NCBI GenBank assembly: GCA_963840245.1
Contig: CAWIYI010000023.1
Coordinates: 1-64,000, forward strand
Reading direction: 5' to 3'
Length of the DNA stretch: 64,000 bases
From: Bog-473 sp963840245
GTDB taxonomy: Bacteria; Actinomycetota; Acidimicrobiia; Acidimicrobiales; RAAP-2
Below the pieces are notes generated by a model that saw only the letters and a program-made list of their open reading frames with translations, made no database searches and was not told the origin of the DNA. This document shows, piece by piece, positions 41,694 to 50,566 of this stretch. The translations under genes were made by a program, and so were the position numbers. Numbering within the stretch: the first letter of the stretch is position 1; every line of letters starts with the position of its first letter.

Positions 41694-41830
41694 ACCGCAT
41701 GATGGAGGAGGCCGAGGCCGGCGGTGCCAACGCCGGGCGGGCGATGCGGTTCGACCCGTCGGAGATCGGCGGGAACCGGACGGAGATCTGCCCCCACGGG
41801 ACGGCCGTCGTCATAGAGCCGATCGGGTGA
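41681..41830 (+). CDS. Possible 49-residue small protein coupled to hemE
   Basis: ATG 41681 opens a 49-codon ORF (MAGVNRMMEEAEAGG ... EICPHGTAVVIEPIG) whose TGA (41828-41830) overlaps the hemE GTG (41827-41829), the same junction type seen between confirmed genes here. One Cys and one His (CPH) are present. No family recognised and no clear ribosome-binding site. Fusion with the preceding 41-residue ORF by a one-base correction would give a ~85-residue protein. Confidence 0.4.
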   Translation: MAGVNRMMEEAEAGGANAGRAMRFDPSEIGGNRTEICPHGTAVVIEPIG

Positions 41831-42885
41831 GTCCGGCGGCAGATGCCCGCACTGAGCTCGTGCGCGCCTGCTTCCGGGAACCGGTGACCCGCACGCCGGT
41901 CTGGTTCATGCGCCAGGCGGGTCGGTCGCTGCCCGAGTACCGGGCGGCCCGCGGTGAGGGCTCCATCCTCTCCGCCATCGGCGACGCCCCCCTGGCGGCC
42001 GAGCTCACCATGCAGCCGGTGCGCCGCTACGGCGTGGATGCCGCCGTTCTCTTCTCCGACATCGTCGTGCCCCTGCACGCCATCGGCTTCGGCGTCGACG
42101 TGGAGCAGGGACGGGGGCCGGTGGTGGCGCAACCGTTCCGCCACGAGGCCGACCTGGACCGGCTCCGGCCGTTCGAGCCGGCCGCCGATGCGCCCCACGT
42201 CGCCGAGACGGTGGGGTTGGTCCGGCGGGAGTTGGCGGGGTCCGGGGTGGCCCTGATCGGCTTCGCCGGCGCGCCCTTCACCGTGGCCAGCTACGCGGTC
42301 GAGGGCGGTCCGTCGCGCACCTTCGCCAAGGTGAAGGCGCTCATGCACGGGGACCCCGGGCTGTGGCAGCAGCTGACGGACCGGCTCGCCGCCATGGCCG
42401 TGGCGTCGCTGCGGGCGCAGATCGAGGCCGGCGCCCAGGCGGTGCAGCTGTTCGACAGCTGGGCCGGCTCGCTCTCGCCCTCCGAGTACACGCGCTTCGC
42501 GCTGCCCGCCACCCGGGCCGTCCTCGCCGGCATCGCAGACCTCGGCGTGCCGACCATCCTCTTCGGTGTCGGCACCGGCGAGCTGCTCGGGCTCATGGGC
42601 TCTGCCGGATCCGACGTGGTCGGCGTCGACTGGCGTGTCCCGCTCGACGAGGCGCGCCGGCGCATCGGCGCCGGGCGGGCGCTCCAGGGCAACCTCGACC
42701 CCGCGCTGTGCCTGGCGCCCTGGCCCGTCGTCGCGGAGGCCACCCGGGCCGTCCTCGCCGGCGCGGCGGACGGCACGGGCACGGGCCACGTCTTCAACCT
42801 CGGTCACGGCGTCCTGCCCGAGACGGACCCCGGCATCCTGGCCGCCGTCGTCGAGCTCGTGCACGCCGAGACCGGGCCGGCATGA
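41827..42885 (+). CDS. hemE: Uroporphyrinogen decarboxylase
   Basis: A 352-residue HemE, which decarboxylates uroporphyrinogen III to coproporphyrinogen III. Signature regions: PVWFMRQAGRSLPEYR (substrate-binding Arg), LFSDIVVPLHAIGFGVD (catalytic Asp), GFAGAPFTVASYAVEGG, QLFDSWAGSLSP, VDWRVPL, LQGNLDPALCLAP, FNLGHGVLPETDP. GTG start. It is the first of the haem genes, which continue by an ATGA overlap into the ferrochelatase. Supplies haem to the oxidase and bc1 complexes encoded in this window. Confidence 0.96.
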   Translation: MSPAADARTELVRACFREPVTRTPVWFMRQAGRSLPEYRAARGEGSILSAIGDAPLAAELTMQPVRRYGVDAAVLFSDIVVPLHAIGFGVDVEQGRGPVVAQPFRHEADLDRLRPFEPAADAPHVAETVGLVRRELAGSGVALIGFAGAPFTVASYAVEGGPSRTFAKVKALMHGDPGLWQQLTDRLAAMAVASLRAQIEAGAQAVQLFDSWAGSLSPSEYTRFALPATRAVLAGIADLGVPTILFGVGTGELLGLMGSAGSDVVGVDWRVPLDEARRRIGAGRALQGNLDPALCLAPWPVVAEATRAVLAGAADGTGTGHVFNLGHGVLPETDPGILAAVVELVHAETGPA

Positions 42886-43784
42886 CGACCGGCGTGCTGC
42901 TCATGGCGCACGGGACTCCCGCTCGTACGGACGAGATCGCATCCTTCTACACGCGCATTCGCCGTGGCCGCCCGCCGACGCCCGAGCAGCTGGCCGAGCT
43001 GAAGGGACGCTACGACGCCATCGGCGGCGTGTCGCCGCTGGCCGTCCGCACCGCGGCGCAGGTCGACGCGGTTCGCGCGGCGCTGCACGCGCGGGAACCG
43101 GGCCGCTACGTCGTGTCCTTCGGCGCCAAGCACACCGACCCCCTCATCGAGGACTCGGCCGCCACCATGGCCGCGGCCGGGCTCGAACGCGTCATCGGCC
43201 TCGTCCTCACACCCCACGGCTCGTCCCTGGGCTCGCAGGAGTACCTGGACCGCGCCGCTGCGGCGCTCGGGGGCACGCCCTTCGTGCCCGTGCCGCCGTG
43301 GTACGCCCAGCCGTCGCTGGTCGCCCTCCTGGCGGCACGCGTCAGGGACGCGCTCGGCACCGTCGCCGTCGGGGCCAAAGTCGTCTTCACCGCGCACTCG
43401 CTGCCGGCGCGCATCAGCGAGACCGGCGACACCTATGCCGAGCAGTTGGCCGAGTCGGCTCGCTTGGTGGCGGAGGCCGCCGGGCTCGAGGAGTGGTTCG
43501 TCGCCTGGCAGAGCGCGGGCCGGACCCCCGAGCCGTGGCTCGGGCCCGACGTGCGCGACCTGGTGCGCCAGTTCGCCGCCGACGGCCGCACGGACGCAGT
43601 CGTCGTCTGTCCCATCGGGTTCGTGGCCGACCACCTCGAGGTGCTCTACGACCTCGACGTCGAGCTGGCGGGCGTCGCGGCGGCGAGCGGCCTCGCCTAC
43701 GCGCGCACCTCGTCGCTCAACGACGACCCGGTCTTCATCGCCACGCTGACCGATCTCATCGTCGGGGCGGACAGGGCGCCCTGA
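42882..43784 (+). CDS. cpfC: Coproporphyrin III ferrochelatase
   Basis: A 300-residue ferrochelatase (HemH/CpfC family). It starts VLLMAHGTPARTDEIASFYTRIRRGRPPTPEQ. GGVSPLAVRT is the conserved GGxSP segment, the metal-binding His is in FTAHSLPARI, WQSAGRTPEPWLGPD is diagnostic, and the Glu is in GFVADHLEVLYDLDVE. In actinobacteria the enzyme inserts iron into coproporphyrin III in the coproporphyrin-dependent route. The order hemE-cpfC-cgoX matches that pathway. The ATG overlaps the hemE stop. Confidence 0.94.
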   Translation: MTTGVLLMAHGTPARTDEIASFYTRIRRGRPPTPEQLAELKGRYDAIGGVSPLAVRTAAQVDAVRAALHAREPGRYVVSFGAKHTDPLIEDSAATMAAAGLERVIGLVLTPHGSSLGSQEYLDRAAAALGGTPFVPVPPWYAQPSLVALLAARVRDALGTVAVGAKVVFTAHSLPARISETGDTYAEQLAESARLVAEAAGLEEWFVAWQSAGRTPEPWLGPDVRDLVRQFAADGRTDAVVVCPIGFVADHLEVLYDLDVELAGVAAASGLAYARTSSLNDDPVFIATLTDLIVGADRAP

Positions 43785-43785
43785 C

Positions 43786-45196
43786 GTGACGGCGCGGCGG
43801 GTGGTCGTCGTCGGGGGCGGCATCAGCGGCCTGACCGCGGCCTGGGAGCTGACCGGTGGGTCCGGGGGCCGGCCCGGCGCACCTACCGTCACGCTGCTCG
43901 AGGCCTCGTCGCGCCTCGGCGGCCCGCTGCAGAGCGAGGAGTTCGGGGGCCGGGTCGTCGATGTAGGTCCCGACGGCTTCCTGGGCCGGCGGCGCGAGGC
44001 CGTCGACTTGTGCCGCGAGGTGGGGCTCGCGGACGCGCTCGTGCCGATCGCCGCCCGCGGCGCGTCGGTGTGGTCGCGTGGCCGCCTGCGCACGTTGCCC
44101 GAGGGGCACGCGCTCGGGATCCCGACTCGGTTCTGGCCCGCGGCCCGCTCCGGCATCCTCGGCGCGCGCGGCGCGCTCGGCCTCGCCCGGGACGCCGTGC
44201 TGCCCCGGCCCGACACCCGCGGACCGATCGGCGACCGTTCCATCGGCCCCCTCGTGGCGCACAAGCTCGGCCGGCGAGTCGTCGACACGTTGGTCGATCC
44301 GCTCATCGGCGGCATCCACGCCGGCTCGGTGGACGACATGTCGGCCGCGGCCACCTACCCGCCTCTGCTGGCGGCCGCCCAGCGCAGGGGCGGCCTCATG
44401 CGAGCGCTGCGCGCCGAGGTGCCCGCTCCCGACCCCGACGGGCCGCCGCTCTTCTGGTCGCTCGACGGGGGCATGGCGTCGCTCGTACGCGCGCTGGCCA
44501 CCGGGCTGCGCGGGCGCGGTGTGGACGTCCGGCTCTCCGCACCGGCCGACCGGCTCGAGCGGGTGCCGGGGGGCTGGACCGTGGGGTCCGGCGCGGACGT
44601 CGTCGCCGCGGACGCCGTGGTGCTGGCGACGCCGGCGCCGGCGACGGCGAACCTCCTGCGCCACCACGACGACGAGCTGGCCGCGCTGTTGGACGCCATC
44701 GACTACGCCTCGGTCGTGGTGGCGACGTTCCGCGTCGGCGCGGACGACATTCCCTCGACGCTCCACGGGACGGGGTTCCTGGTCCCGCGCCACGGCCCCC
44801 ACAAGGGACGGGAACCCTGGGCCGTCACCGCGTGCACCTACCTCGACCGCAAGTGGCCGCAGCTCGAGCGGCCCGGGGAGGTGCTGCTGCGGGCCTCCCT
44901 CGGCCGCATCGACGACACCCGCGCCGCCGGGTGGAGCGACCGGAGAGGTGGCCGAGCGGGCCTGGGAGGAGTTGGGCGCGCTCATGGGTGTGGGCGGTCA
45001 GCCGGCCGACGCCCTCGTGGTCCGTTTCCCCGGCGCCTTCCCCCAGTACCGGGTGCACCACCTGCTGCGGACAGCCGGCATCGAGGCTGCGCTGGCGCGC
45101 CTCGGGGGCGTCGCCGTGGCCGGTGCGGCGTACCACGGGGTCGGGATCCCCGCCTGCATCGCGAGCGGCCGGGCCGCGGCACACGCGCTCTTGTGA
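43786..45196 (+). CDS. cgoX: Coproporphyrinogen III oxidase, HemY/HemG type (single-base frameshift)
   Basis: FAD-dependent oxidase (HemY/CgoX family). VVVVGGGISGLTAAWEL is the FAD-binding motif, VVDVGPDGFLGRR and DPLIGGIHAG are diagnostic, and VVVATFRVGADD follows. The frame breaks at 44941-44943; the next frame supplies the normal C-terminus (VAERAWEELGALMGVGGQPADALVVRFPGAFPQYRVHH... YHGVGIPACIASGRAAAHALL). Removing one base gives a 469-residue protein, and its stop overlaps the lnt GTG. It oxidises coproporphyrinogen III to coproporphyrin III before CpfC acts. The break is probably a sequencing error. Confidence 0.9.
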
Positions 45197-46683
45197 GGGA
45201 CCGGCCGCGCCGGGGCCGCGTGGCCGCCCCCTCGGTCGCGGCGGGTGTCCTGCTCGCGCTCTCGCTCCCGCCATGGGGTTGGTGGCCTCTCGGGCTCGTG
45301 GGCGCCGCGCTCCTCTATTGGCGCCTGGGCGGGCTCCCGCTGCGGACCCGCATCTGGTCGGGCTGGCTCGCCGGGCTGGGCTGCGATGCCATCGGTCTCT
45401 TTTGGGCCCGCGCCTTCAACTGGTACGGCGCCGTCGTGCTCGTCGTGGTCGAGGCGCTCTTCTTCGCCGCGGCGGCAGCGGCGACACCGCCCCGGCGCGG
45501 GCGGGCGCCGGCCTTCGTGGGCGCCTGCACGCTGGCCGAAGCGATCCGCATGACGTGGCCCTTCGGCGGTCTCCCGCTGGGCGGTGTCTTCCTGGGCCAG
45601 GCGCGCGGCCCGCTGGTCGAGCTGGCCCGGCTCGGCGGCCCCCTCCTCATCACCGCCGGCGTGTGGGCCGGCGGGGTTGCGCTCGCCACCCTGAGCACCG
45701 CCATCCGGTCCCGCCGCAGCCGGCGCGTCGGTGGGCCGTCGGCCGTCGGCGCCGCCGTGATCGCCGCGGCGATCGTCGCCCTGGCCGTCGCGGGCGCGCT
45801 CGCGCCTGACGGTGGTGCGCCCGTCCGCACCGTGCGCGTCGCACTGGTCCAGGGGGGTGGGCAGCGGGGCCTGAGCAAGCAGGAGGTCCCGCCCTCCTCG
45901 GTCTACGAGGCACAGGTGGCGGCCACGTTCGCCGTGGCCTCCGCCCACCCTCCCCCGCGTCTCGTGCTGTGGCCCGAGGACGTCGTGGCGCTCGACCGGC
46001 CGCTGGCGGGCTCGCCCCAGGCCGCCTATCTGGGCCGCCTGGCCAGGGAGCTCCGCACGACGCTCGTCGTCGGCGTGACCGAGCCGGCCTCGGCCACGAG
46101 CTTCCGCAACGAGGTCGTCGCCTGGGGACCCGGCGGCCACATCGTCGGCGTGTTCGAGAAGGTGCACCGGGTGCCCTTCGGCGAGTACGTGCCGTTGCGC
46201 TCCTTCTTCGCCCACTTCGCCGACCTCTCGGGCGTGCCCGTCGACGCCGTCCCCGGTCGCGGCACCGGCCTGCTGCGCACGCCGGCCGGGGCTCTCGGGC
46301 TGTTGGTCTCGTTCGAGATCTTCTACGCCGGCCGGAGCCACGAGTCGGTGCGGGCCGGAGCCGAGCTGCTCGCCGCGCCGACCAACACCTCGTCCTACAG
46401 CACGTCCCAGGTGCCGGCACAGGAGATGGCCGCCGCGGCCGTGCAGGCCGTCGAGACGGGTCGCGATCTCGTCCAGGCCGCTCCGACGGGGTTCAGCGCC
46501 GTGGTCACGCAACGCGGCGTCGTCGTCCAGCGCAGCACGCTCGGCCGGCGCCAGGTGCTGTTCGCCACCGTCGCCCTCCGGCGCGGCATGACCCCCTACG
46601 ACCACTGGGGAGATCTCCCGGTGCTGCTCCTCTCCGCGCTGGCGCTCGTCGCCGGCTGGGTCCGCCAGCTCCGCTACTCGTAG
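45193..46683 (+). CDS. lnt: Apolipoprotein N-acyltransferase-like membrane protein (nucleophile Cys replaced)
   Basis: A 496-residue protein: N-terminal bundle of about six membrane helices (VAAGVLLALSLPPWGWWPLGLVGAALLYW and others), then a periplasmic nitrilase-like domain, then a C-terminal helix. Of the nitrilase triad, Glu262 (WPEDVV) and Lys323 (FEKVHRVPFGEYVPL) are present, but the expected nucleophile Cys is Ser373 (LLVSFEIFY instead of the usual VxICYExxF). E. coli Lnt acylates the N-terminal Cys of lipoproteins. With Ser at this position the activity may differ, or this may be a known actinobacterial variant. GTG overlaps the cgoX stop. CtaC, a predicted lipoprotein, is a possible substrate. 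Confidence 0.82.
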   Translation: MRDRPRRGRVAAPSVAAGVLLALSLPPWGWWPLGLVGAALLYWRLGGLPLRTRIWSGWLAGLGCDAIGLFWARAFNWYGAVVLVVVEALFFAAAAAATPPRRGRAPAFVGACTLAEAIRMTWPFGGLPLGGVFLGQARGPLVELARLGGPLLITAGVWAGGVALATLSTAIRSRRSRRVGGPSAVGAAVIAAAIVALAVAGALAPDGGAPVRTVRVALVQGGGQRGLSKQEVPPSSVYEAQVAATFAVASAHPPPRLVLWPEDVVALDRPLAGSPQAAYLGRLARELRTTLVVGVTEPASATSFRNEVVAWGPGGHIVGVFEKVHRVPFGEYVPLRSFFAHFADLSGVPVDAVPGRGTGLLRTPAGALGLLVSFEIFYAGRSHESVRAGAELLAAPTNTSSYSTSQVPAQEMAAAAVQAVETGRDLVQAAPTGFSAVVTQRGVVVQRSTLGRRQVLFATVALRRGMTPYDHWGDLPVLLLSALALVAGWVRQLRYS

Positions 46684-47183
46684 TACCCCGAGTGGATGTA
46701 GACGCACGGCACACCGGCCGCCACGTACATGGCGTGGTTGGACGGATCGTCCTCGAAGGCGAGCCGCAGGTCGAATCCGTGGACGCGCAGATCGTCCACC
46801 ACCGACTGCTTGAACTCGGTGACCTGGGCGTAGTCCCCGCGCGAGCGCATGACCAGGAGGTCCCAGCGCAGCCCGTAGCGCTTGAGCCAGGCCAGCGTCT
46901 GCGGGTGCACGCGGTGGGGCCGGCCCGTGAGCAGGATCACGGCGAGCGAGGGGTCGAGCAGCTCGAGCAACCGGGCGATCTCCTCGATCACGGGGTCGTC
47001 GCCGCAGGCCTCGAAGAAGGACGTCCAATCCCGCCGTCCCCGCTCGATGAAGTGCTGCCGGCCGGCGGCGTCGGAGAGGACACCGTCGATGTCGAAGATG
47101 ACGGCCGGCCCTCCGGGGTGGGGTCCGTCGTCGACGCGCCAGGTCCAGTTGCTGCGGTCTCCCTCTGGCCTGGTGCCGGGCAC
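46674..47183 (-). CDS. HAD-superfamily phosphatase (polynucleotide-kinase-3'-phosphatase-like)
   Basis: A ~169-residue HAD-like protein. Motif I VIFDIDGVLSD, motif II ILLTGRP, motif III Lys in TEFKQSVVDDL, motif IV LAFEDDPSNHAMY. The overall pattern (HPQTLAWLKRYGLRWDLLVMRSRGDY) resembles phosphatase domains related to polynucleotide kinase 3'-phosphatase. Start GTG 47181-47183 chosen because upstream residues are Pro/Gly-rich and run close to the divergent gene. It converges with lnt, overlapping by 10 bases. Confidence 0.75.
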   Translation of the reverse strand: MPGTRPEGDRSNWTWRVDDGPHPGGPAVIFDIDGVLSDAAGRQHFIERGRRDWTSFFEACGDDPVIEEIARLLELLDPSLAVILLTGRPHRVHPQTLAWLKRYGLRWDLLVMRSRGDYAQVTEFKQSVVDDLRVHGFDLRLAFEDDPSNHAMYVAAGVPCVYIHSGYYE

Positions 47184-47291
47184 GAAGGAGCAGCCTAACG
47201 GGGGTGCTCCGCATCCCCCGGAAGGGCGATTCCACCGATCCACCGAAACTGCGGAGGGATCGCGGGCCGAAGGTGACACCATGGACGAGGA

Positions 47292-50200
47292 ATGGGAGCC
47301 GACGGAGAAACGGGGTTGCTGGGCACCTCGGCCTCTGATGCCGGGACCGACCGCACCCTCCACGTGGCGCTCGGCCGCCGGGTGGCGGTCATCGGCGATC
47401 TGCTGCTCCCGTCCGAGCCCTCTGACAGCTCGCGCGCCGCCTGCCGCGACATTGCCCGCCGGCTCGAGGAGTGGCAGGGCCCGGGCATCGTGATCGTCTG
47501 CGGCCGCCTGGTCGCGCCGGGCTGCCACGACGATCCGTCCGGCGCCGTCGACACGCACCCGGAGCTCGCCGACGCGCTGGGCGCGTTCGCCGCCCGCGCC
47601 GACTCCCAGGTGATCGTCGTGATGGTGCCCTCCGACCGCGACCCCGCGCTGGTGCAGGCGCTGGAGCGTCGCGGGATCTCGGTGCGCGACCAGGTCGACC
47701 TCGCATGCGAGACCGGTGCGGGCATGCGCACGGTGCTCGTGCGCGCCGGTTCCCTCCGGCCCGACAGCAACCCCCCGGTCGACGCCGCACCCGCCGACGA
47801 CCGCCCCTGGCTGGCCGGGATGGAGCGGCTCGATGACCCGCGCCTGGCGCGCCGCTTCGTCACCTCGCGCGTGCTGTACCGGCGGTTGCGCCGCTACCTC
47901 TGGGCGCCACCGCTCGCGCTGGCCGTGATCGCGCTGTTGCTGCGCGTCGAATTCGTGGTCGACGGTCTGGGCCGGGTGTTCCGCACACCCCGGCAGCAGA
48001 CTGCCCTGCAGCGGGCGTACACCGCCACCTGGCCCTCCCGCTTCATCGTCACGGTGGTGATCGCGCTGGTCCTCCTGGCGGTATTGGCCGTCGTGGTGGC
48101 CATCACGTCGCGCGGCATCTGGCGCGCGCTCGGGGGCGAGGGCCTGCCCGCGCCATGGGCCGGCGGTCCGTCGGGAGCCCGGCCGATCGCGCACGACCAG
48201 CTCCAACTGGACGGCGAGGACGCGTTGGACGCGACGCGGGTCGCCCTCGAGGCCGGTGCCACGGGCGTCATCGTGGGCGGGGCGCTGGTGTCCGAGCTGA
48301 CCCACCTCGATGCCGGGTTCTTCGCCTGCCCGGGGGCCACCTCCGAGGTCGTGCACGAGCACCGGGGCCGCCTGGGGCTCCCGCCCACCTTCCTGCACCA
48401 TCGTCAGGAGTCCACCCTCGAGATCGAGACGGGGGCCGAGCTCCACGTGCGCCTGCTGCTGGCCGAAGCCGACCTGCCGCTGGCCACATTGGGCGAGCGC
48501 TTGGTGACGACCGACGACGTGGTCAAGGGACGCTCCAAGGCGGCCGACGTCCACGCGGAGCTGGCGGCGAGCTGGCCCAGTGGTGCCTCGTGGCCGCCCG
48601 CACCCGAGGTGGCGGCGGACCACATCCGGGTCCGCCGCATCCGGCGCCTGGCCGCGGTGTCCCTCTTCCTGGCGGGGGCCATCGACCTGCTCTCCTCGGT
48701 GACCACCCCACTGCGCGAGCACCTGCATCTCATCGCCCAGTACCTGCCCGTGGCGGTGGTCCAGGCGGCCGGCGCGCTGACCGCCATCGCCGGCATCGCC
48801 ATGATCATGCTCTCGCGGGGCATCCTGCGCGGCCAACGGCGCTCCTGGCTGGTCGCGGTGACCCTGCTCGCCGCGTCGCTGGCCCTGCACCTCCTCCACG
48901 CCGCCGACATCATCACACTGGTCGTCTGCGCCGGCGTCCTCACCCTGCTGATCGTCCAGCGCGAGCGCTTCCGCGCCCAGACCGAGCCCGCCACCCTTGT
49001 CACCGCCTTCGTCATCCTCGCCGTCGGCGGGGTGATCGCGACCCTCGGCGGCTTCATCGCCGTGGAGGTGGCCGGCCGCGTGCACCACCACCCCCTCCCC
49101 GCCTGGCCCGACGTGCTCCTCGGTTCGGCCGAACGGCTCGTCGGCGTGGAGTGGGTGACCTTCCCGAGAACCATCGACCGCTTCGCCTCCATCAGCCTCC
49201 TCGCCGTCGGCATCAGCCTGATCGTGGTGGCGCTGTACCTCTTGACCCGGCCGGTGGTGGATCGCCGCTTGTCGTCGGGGCGAGCGGCCATGGGCCGGCG
49301 CGCCGCCGAGCTCCGGGCGCGTGACATCGTGCGGCGCCACGGCACCGGCACCCTCGACTACTTCGCGTTGCGCGACGACAAGCAGTGGTTCTTCCACCGG
49401 GACTCACTCGTCGCCTACGCAGTCTTCGGCGGCGTCTGCCTGGTCTCCCCCGATCCCATCGGGCCGTTCTCCGAGCGCGCGCACGTCTGGGACTCGTTCC
49501 GCCGTTACGTGGATCGCAACGGCTGGGGCCTCGGTGTGATGGGTGCTGGTGAGGAGTGGCTGCCGACGTACCAGGCGTCGGGCATGCGCTTCCTCTACAT
49601 CGGGGACGAAGCGGTGGTGGACCCCCGGGAGTTCTCGCTCCAGGGCGGAAAGATGAAGGGGCTGCGCCAGGCCGTCAACCGCGTCGCCCGCTATGGCTAC
49701 ACGGTCCGCTTCCTCGATCCGGCCCGTCTCGACCCGGCCGACGCCGCGCGCATGGCCGATCTGATGGCCAAGAGCCGGCGCGGCGAGCAGGAGCGCGGCT
49801 TCTCCATGATGCTGGGTCGCCTCTTCGACCGGCGCGACACCGGGCTGCTGCTCACGCTCGTCGAGGGTCCCGACGGTGCGCCGGCCGCCATGTGCCAGTT
49901 CGTGCCCTCGCCCGCGATCGGCGGTTTCTCACTCGACCTCATGCGCCGCGACCCCGGCGACCATCCCAACGGGCTGCTCGACTTCGCGCTGTGCTCGACC
50001 ATCGACCGCCTCAAGGAGATGGGCATGAAGGGGCTCAGTATGAACTTCGCGGCCCTGCGATCCGTCCTCGAGGGCGACACCGGTGACGGCGTGACCCAGC
50101 GCGTGGAGCGCTGGGCGCTGCGCCGGCTCTCCGGCGTCCTGCAGATCGAGACGCTGTGGCGGTTCAACGCCAAGTACGAGCCCAAGTGGCTCCCGCGCTA

Positions 50201-50420
50201 CATCGTCTTCGATTCGGCGGAGCAGTTCGTGCCGGTCGTCGTGCAGATCATGCGGGCAGAGTCCCTGACCGAGGTGCCGGTGATCGGCCGCCTCCTCACG
50301 ACCGGCGTGGCCAAGCGGTCGGGGCCGGCCGTGCCCGAAGAGGTCCTGGCGGCGCAGGAGCACCTGGGCGACGGCATGCCCGGTCGGCAGGAGGCCGGTA
50401 CGGCCGGGCCGAGGCCGTGA
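47292..50420 (+). CDS. Large membrane fusion: degenerate metallophosphoesterase-like region, membrane helices and DUF2156 (MprF-type) lysyltransferase domain
   Basis: A 1042-residue protein. Residues ~25-195 resemble a metallophosphoesterase-like fold (VAVIGDLLLP, VIVCGRLVAPGCHDD, VVMVPSDRDP), continued after two membrane helices (~200-275) by residues ~290-430 (GATGVIVGGALVSELTHLDAGFFACPG). The normal metal ligands are mostly lost, so this part is probably structural or sensory. About six further helices lie at ~447-600 and ~630-660. Residues ~675-1000 match DUF2156, the C-terminal aminoacyl-transferase domain of phosphatidylglycerol lysyltransferases (GTLDYFALRDDKQWFFHRDSLVAYAVFGGVCLVSPDPIGP; GYTVRFLD; ALCSTIDRLKEMGMKGLSMNFAALR; WRFNAKYEPKWLPRYIVF). 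Lipid aminoacylation and flipping are inferred. It is coupled to a zinc-ribbon ORF. Confidence 0.8.
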   Translation: MGADGETGLLGTSASDAGTDRTLHVALGRRVAVIGDLLLPSEPSDSSRAACRDIARRLEEWQGPGIVIVCGRLVAPGCHDDPSGAVDTHPELADALGAFAARADSQVIVVMVPSDRDPALVQALERRGISVRDQVDLACETGAGMRTVLVRAGSLRPDSNPPVDAAPADDRPWLAGMERLDDPRLARRFVTSRVLYRRLRRYLWAPPLALAVIALLLRVEFVVDGLGRVFRTPRQQTALQRAYTATWPSRFIVTVVIALVLLAVLAVVVAITSRGIWRALGGEGLPAPWAGGPSGARPIAHDQLQLDGEDALDATRVALEAGATGVIVGGALVSELTHLDAGFFACPGATSEVVHEHRGRLGLPPTFLHHRQESTLEIETGAELHVRLLLAEADLPLATLGERLVTTDDVVKGRSKAADVHAELAASWPSGASWPPAPEVAADHIRVRRIRRLAAVSLFLAGAIDLLSSVTTPLREHLHLIAQYLPVAVVQAAGALTAIAGIAMIMLSRGILRGQRRSWLVAVTLLAASLALHLLHAADIITLVVCAGVLTLLIVQRERFRAQTEPATLVTAFVILAVGGVIATLGGFIAVEVAGRVHHHPLPAWPDVLLGSAERLVGVEWVTFPRTIDRFASISLLAVGISLIVVALYLLTRPVVDRRLSSGRAAMGRRAAELRARDIVRRHGTGTLDYFALRDDKQWFFHRDSLVAYAVFGGVCLVSPDPIGPFSERAHVWDSFRRYVDRNGWGLGVMGAGEEWLPTYQASGMRFLYIGDEAVVDPREFSLQGGKMKGLRQAVNRVARYGYTVRFLDPARLDPADAARMADLMAKSRRGEQERGFSMMLGRLFDRRDTGLLLTLVEGPDGAPAAMCQFVPSPAIGGFSLDLMRRDPGDHPNGLLDFALCSTIDRLKEMGMKGLSMNFAALRSVLEGDTGDGVTQRVERWALRRLSGVLQIETLWRFNAKYEPKWLPRYIVFDSAEQFVPVVVQIMRAESLTEVPVIGRLLTTGVAKRSGPAVPEEVLAAQEHLGDGMPGRQEAGTAGPRP

Positions 50421-50566
50421 GCGATCCACGCTGCCCGCGTTGCGGGCACCCGGGCGTGCACGCCGAGCGCGGCGACGGCGGCCCATGTGAGGGATGCGAC
50501 CGTTGCTGGGCCGACGAGCAACGGCGTGATCGCCCTCCTCACCATGTCCCGCCGTCGGGCGGGTAG
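50417..50566 (+). CDS. Zinc-ribbon microprotein coupled to the DUF2156 gene
   Basis: A 49-residue ORF from GTG 50417, overlapping the upstream stop as GTGA. It contains CPRCGHPGVHAE and CEGCDRCW, giving two CxxC knuckles plus an extra Cys and His, as expected for a small zinc ribbon. It ends in a Pro/His/Arg tail. No family name assigned. The tight coupling suggests it is made in proportion to the membrane protein. Confidence 0.6.
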   Translation: MSDPRCPRCGHPGVHAERGDGGPCEGCDRCWADEQRRDRPPHHVPPSGG

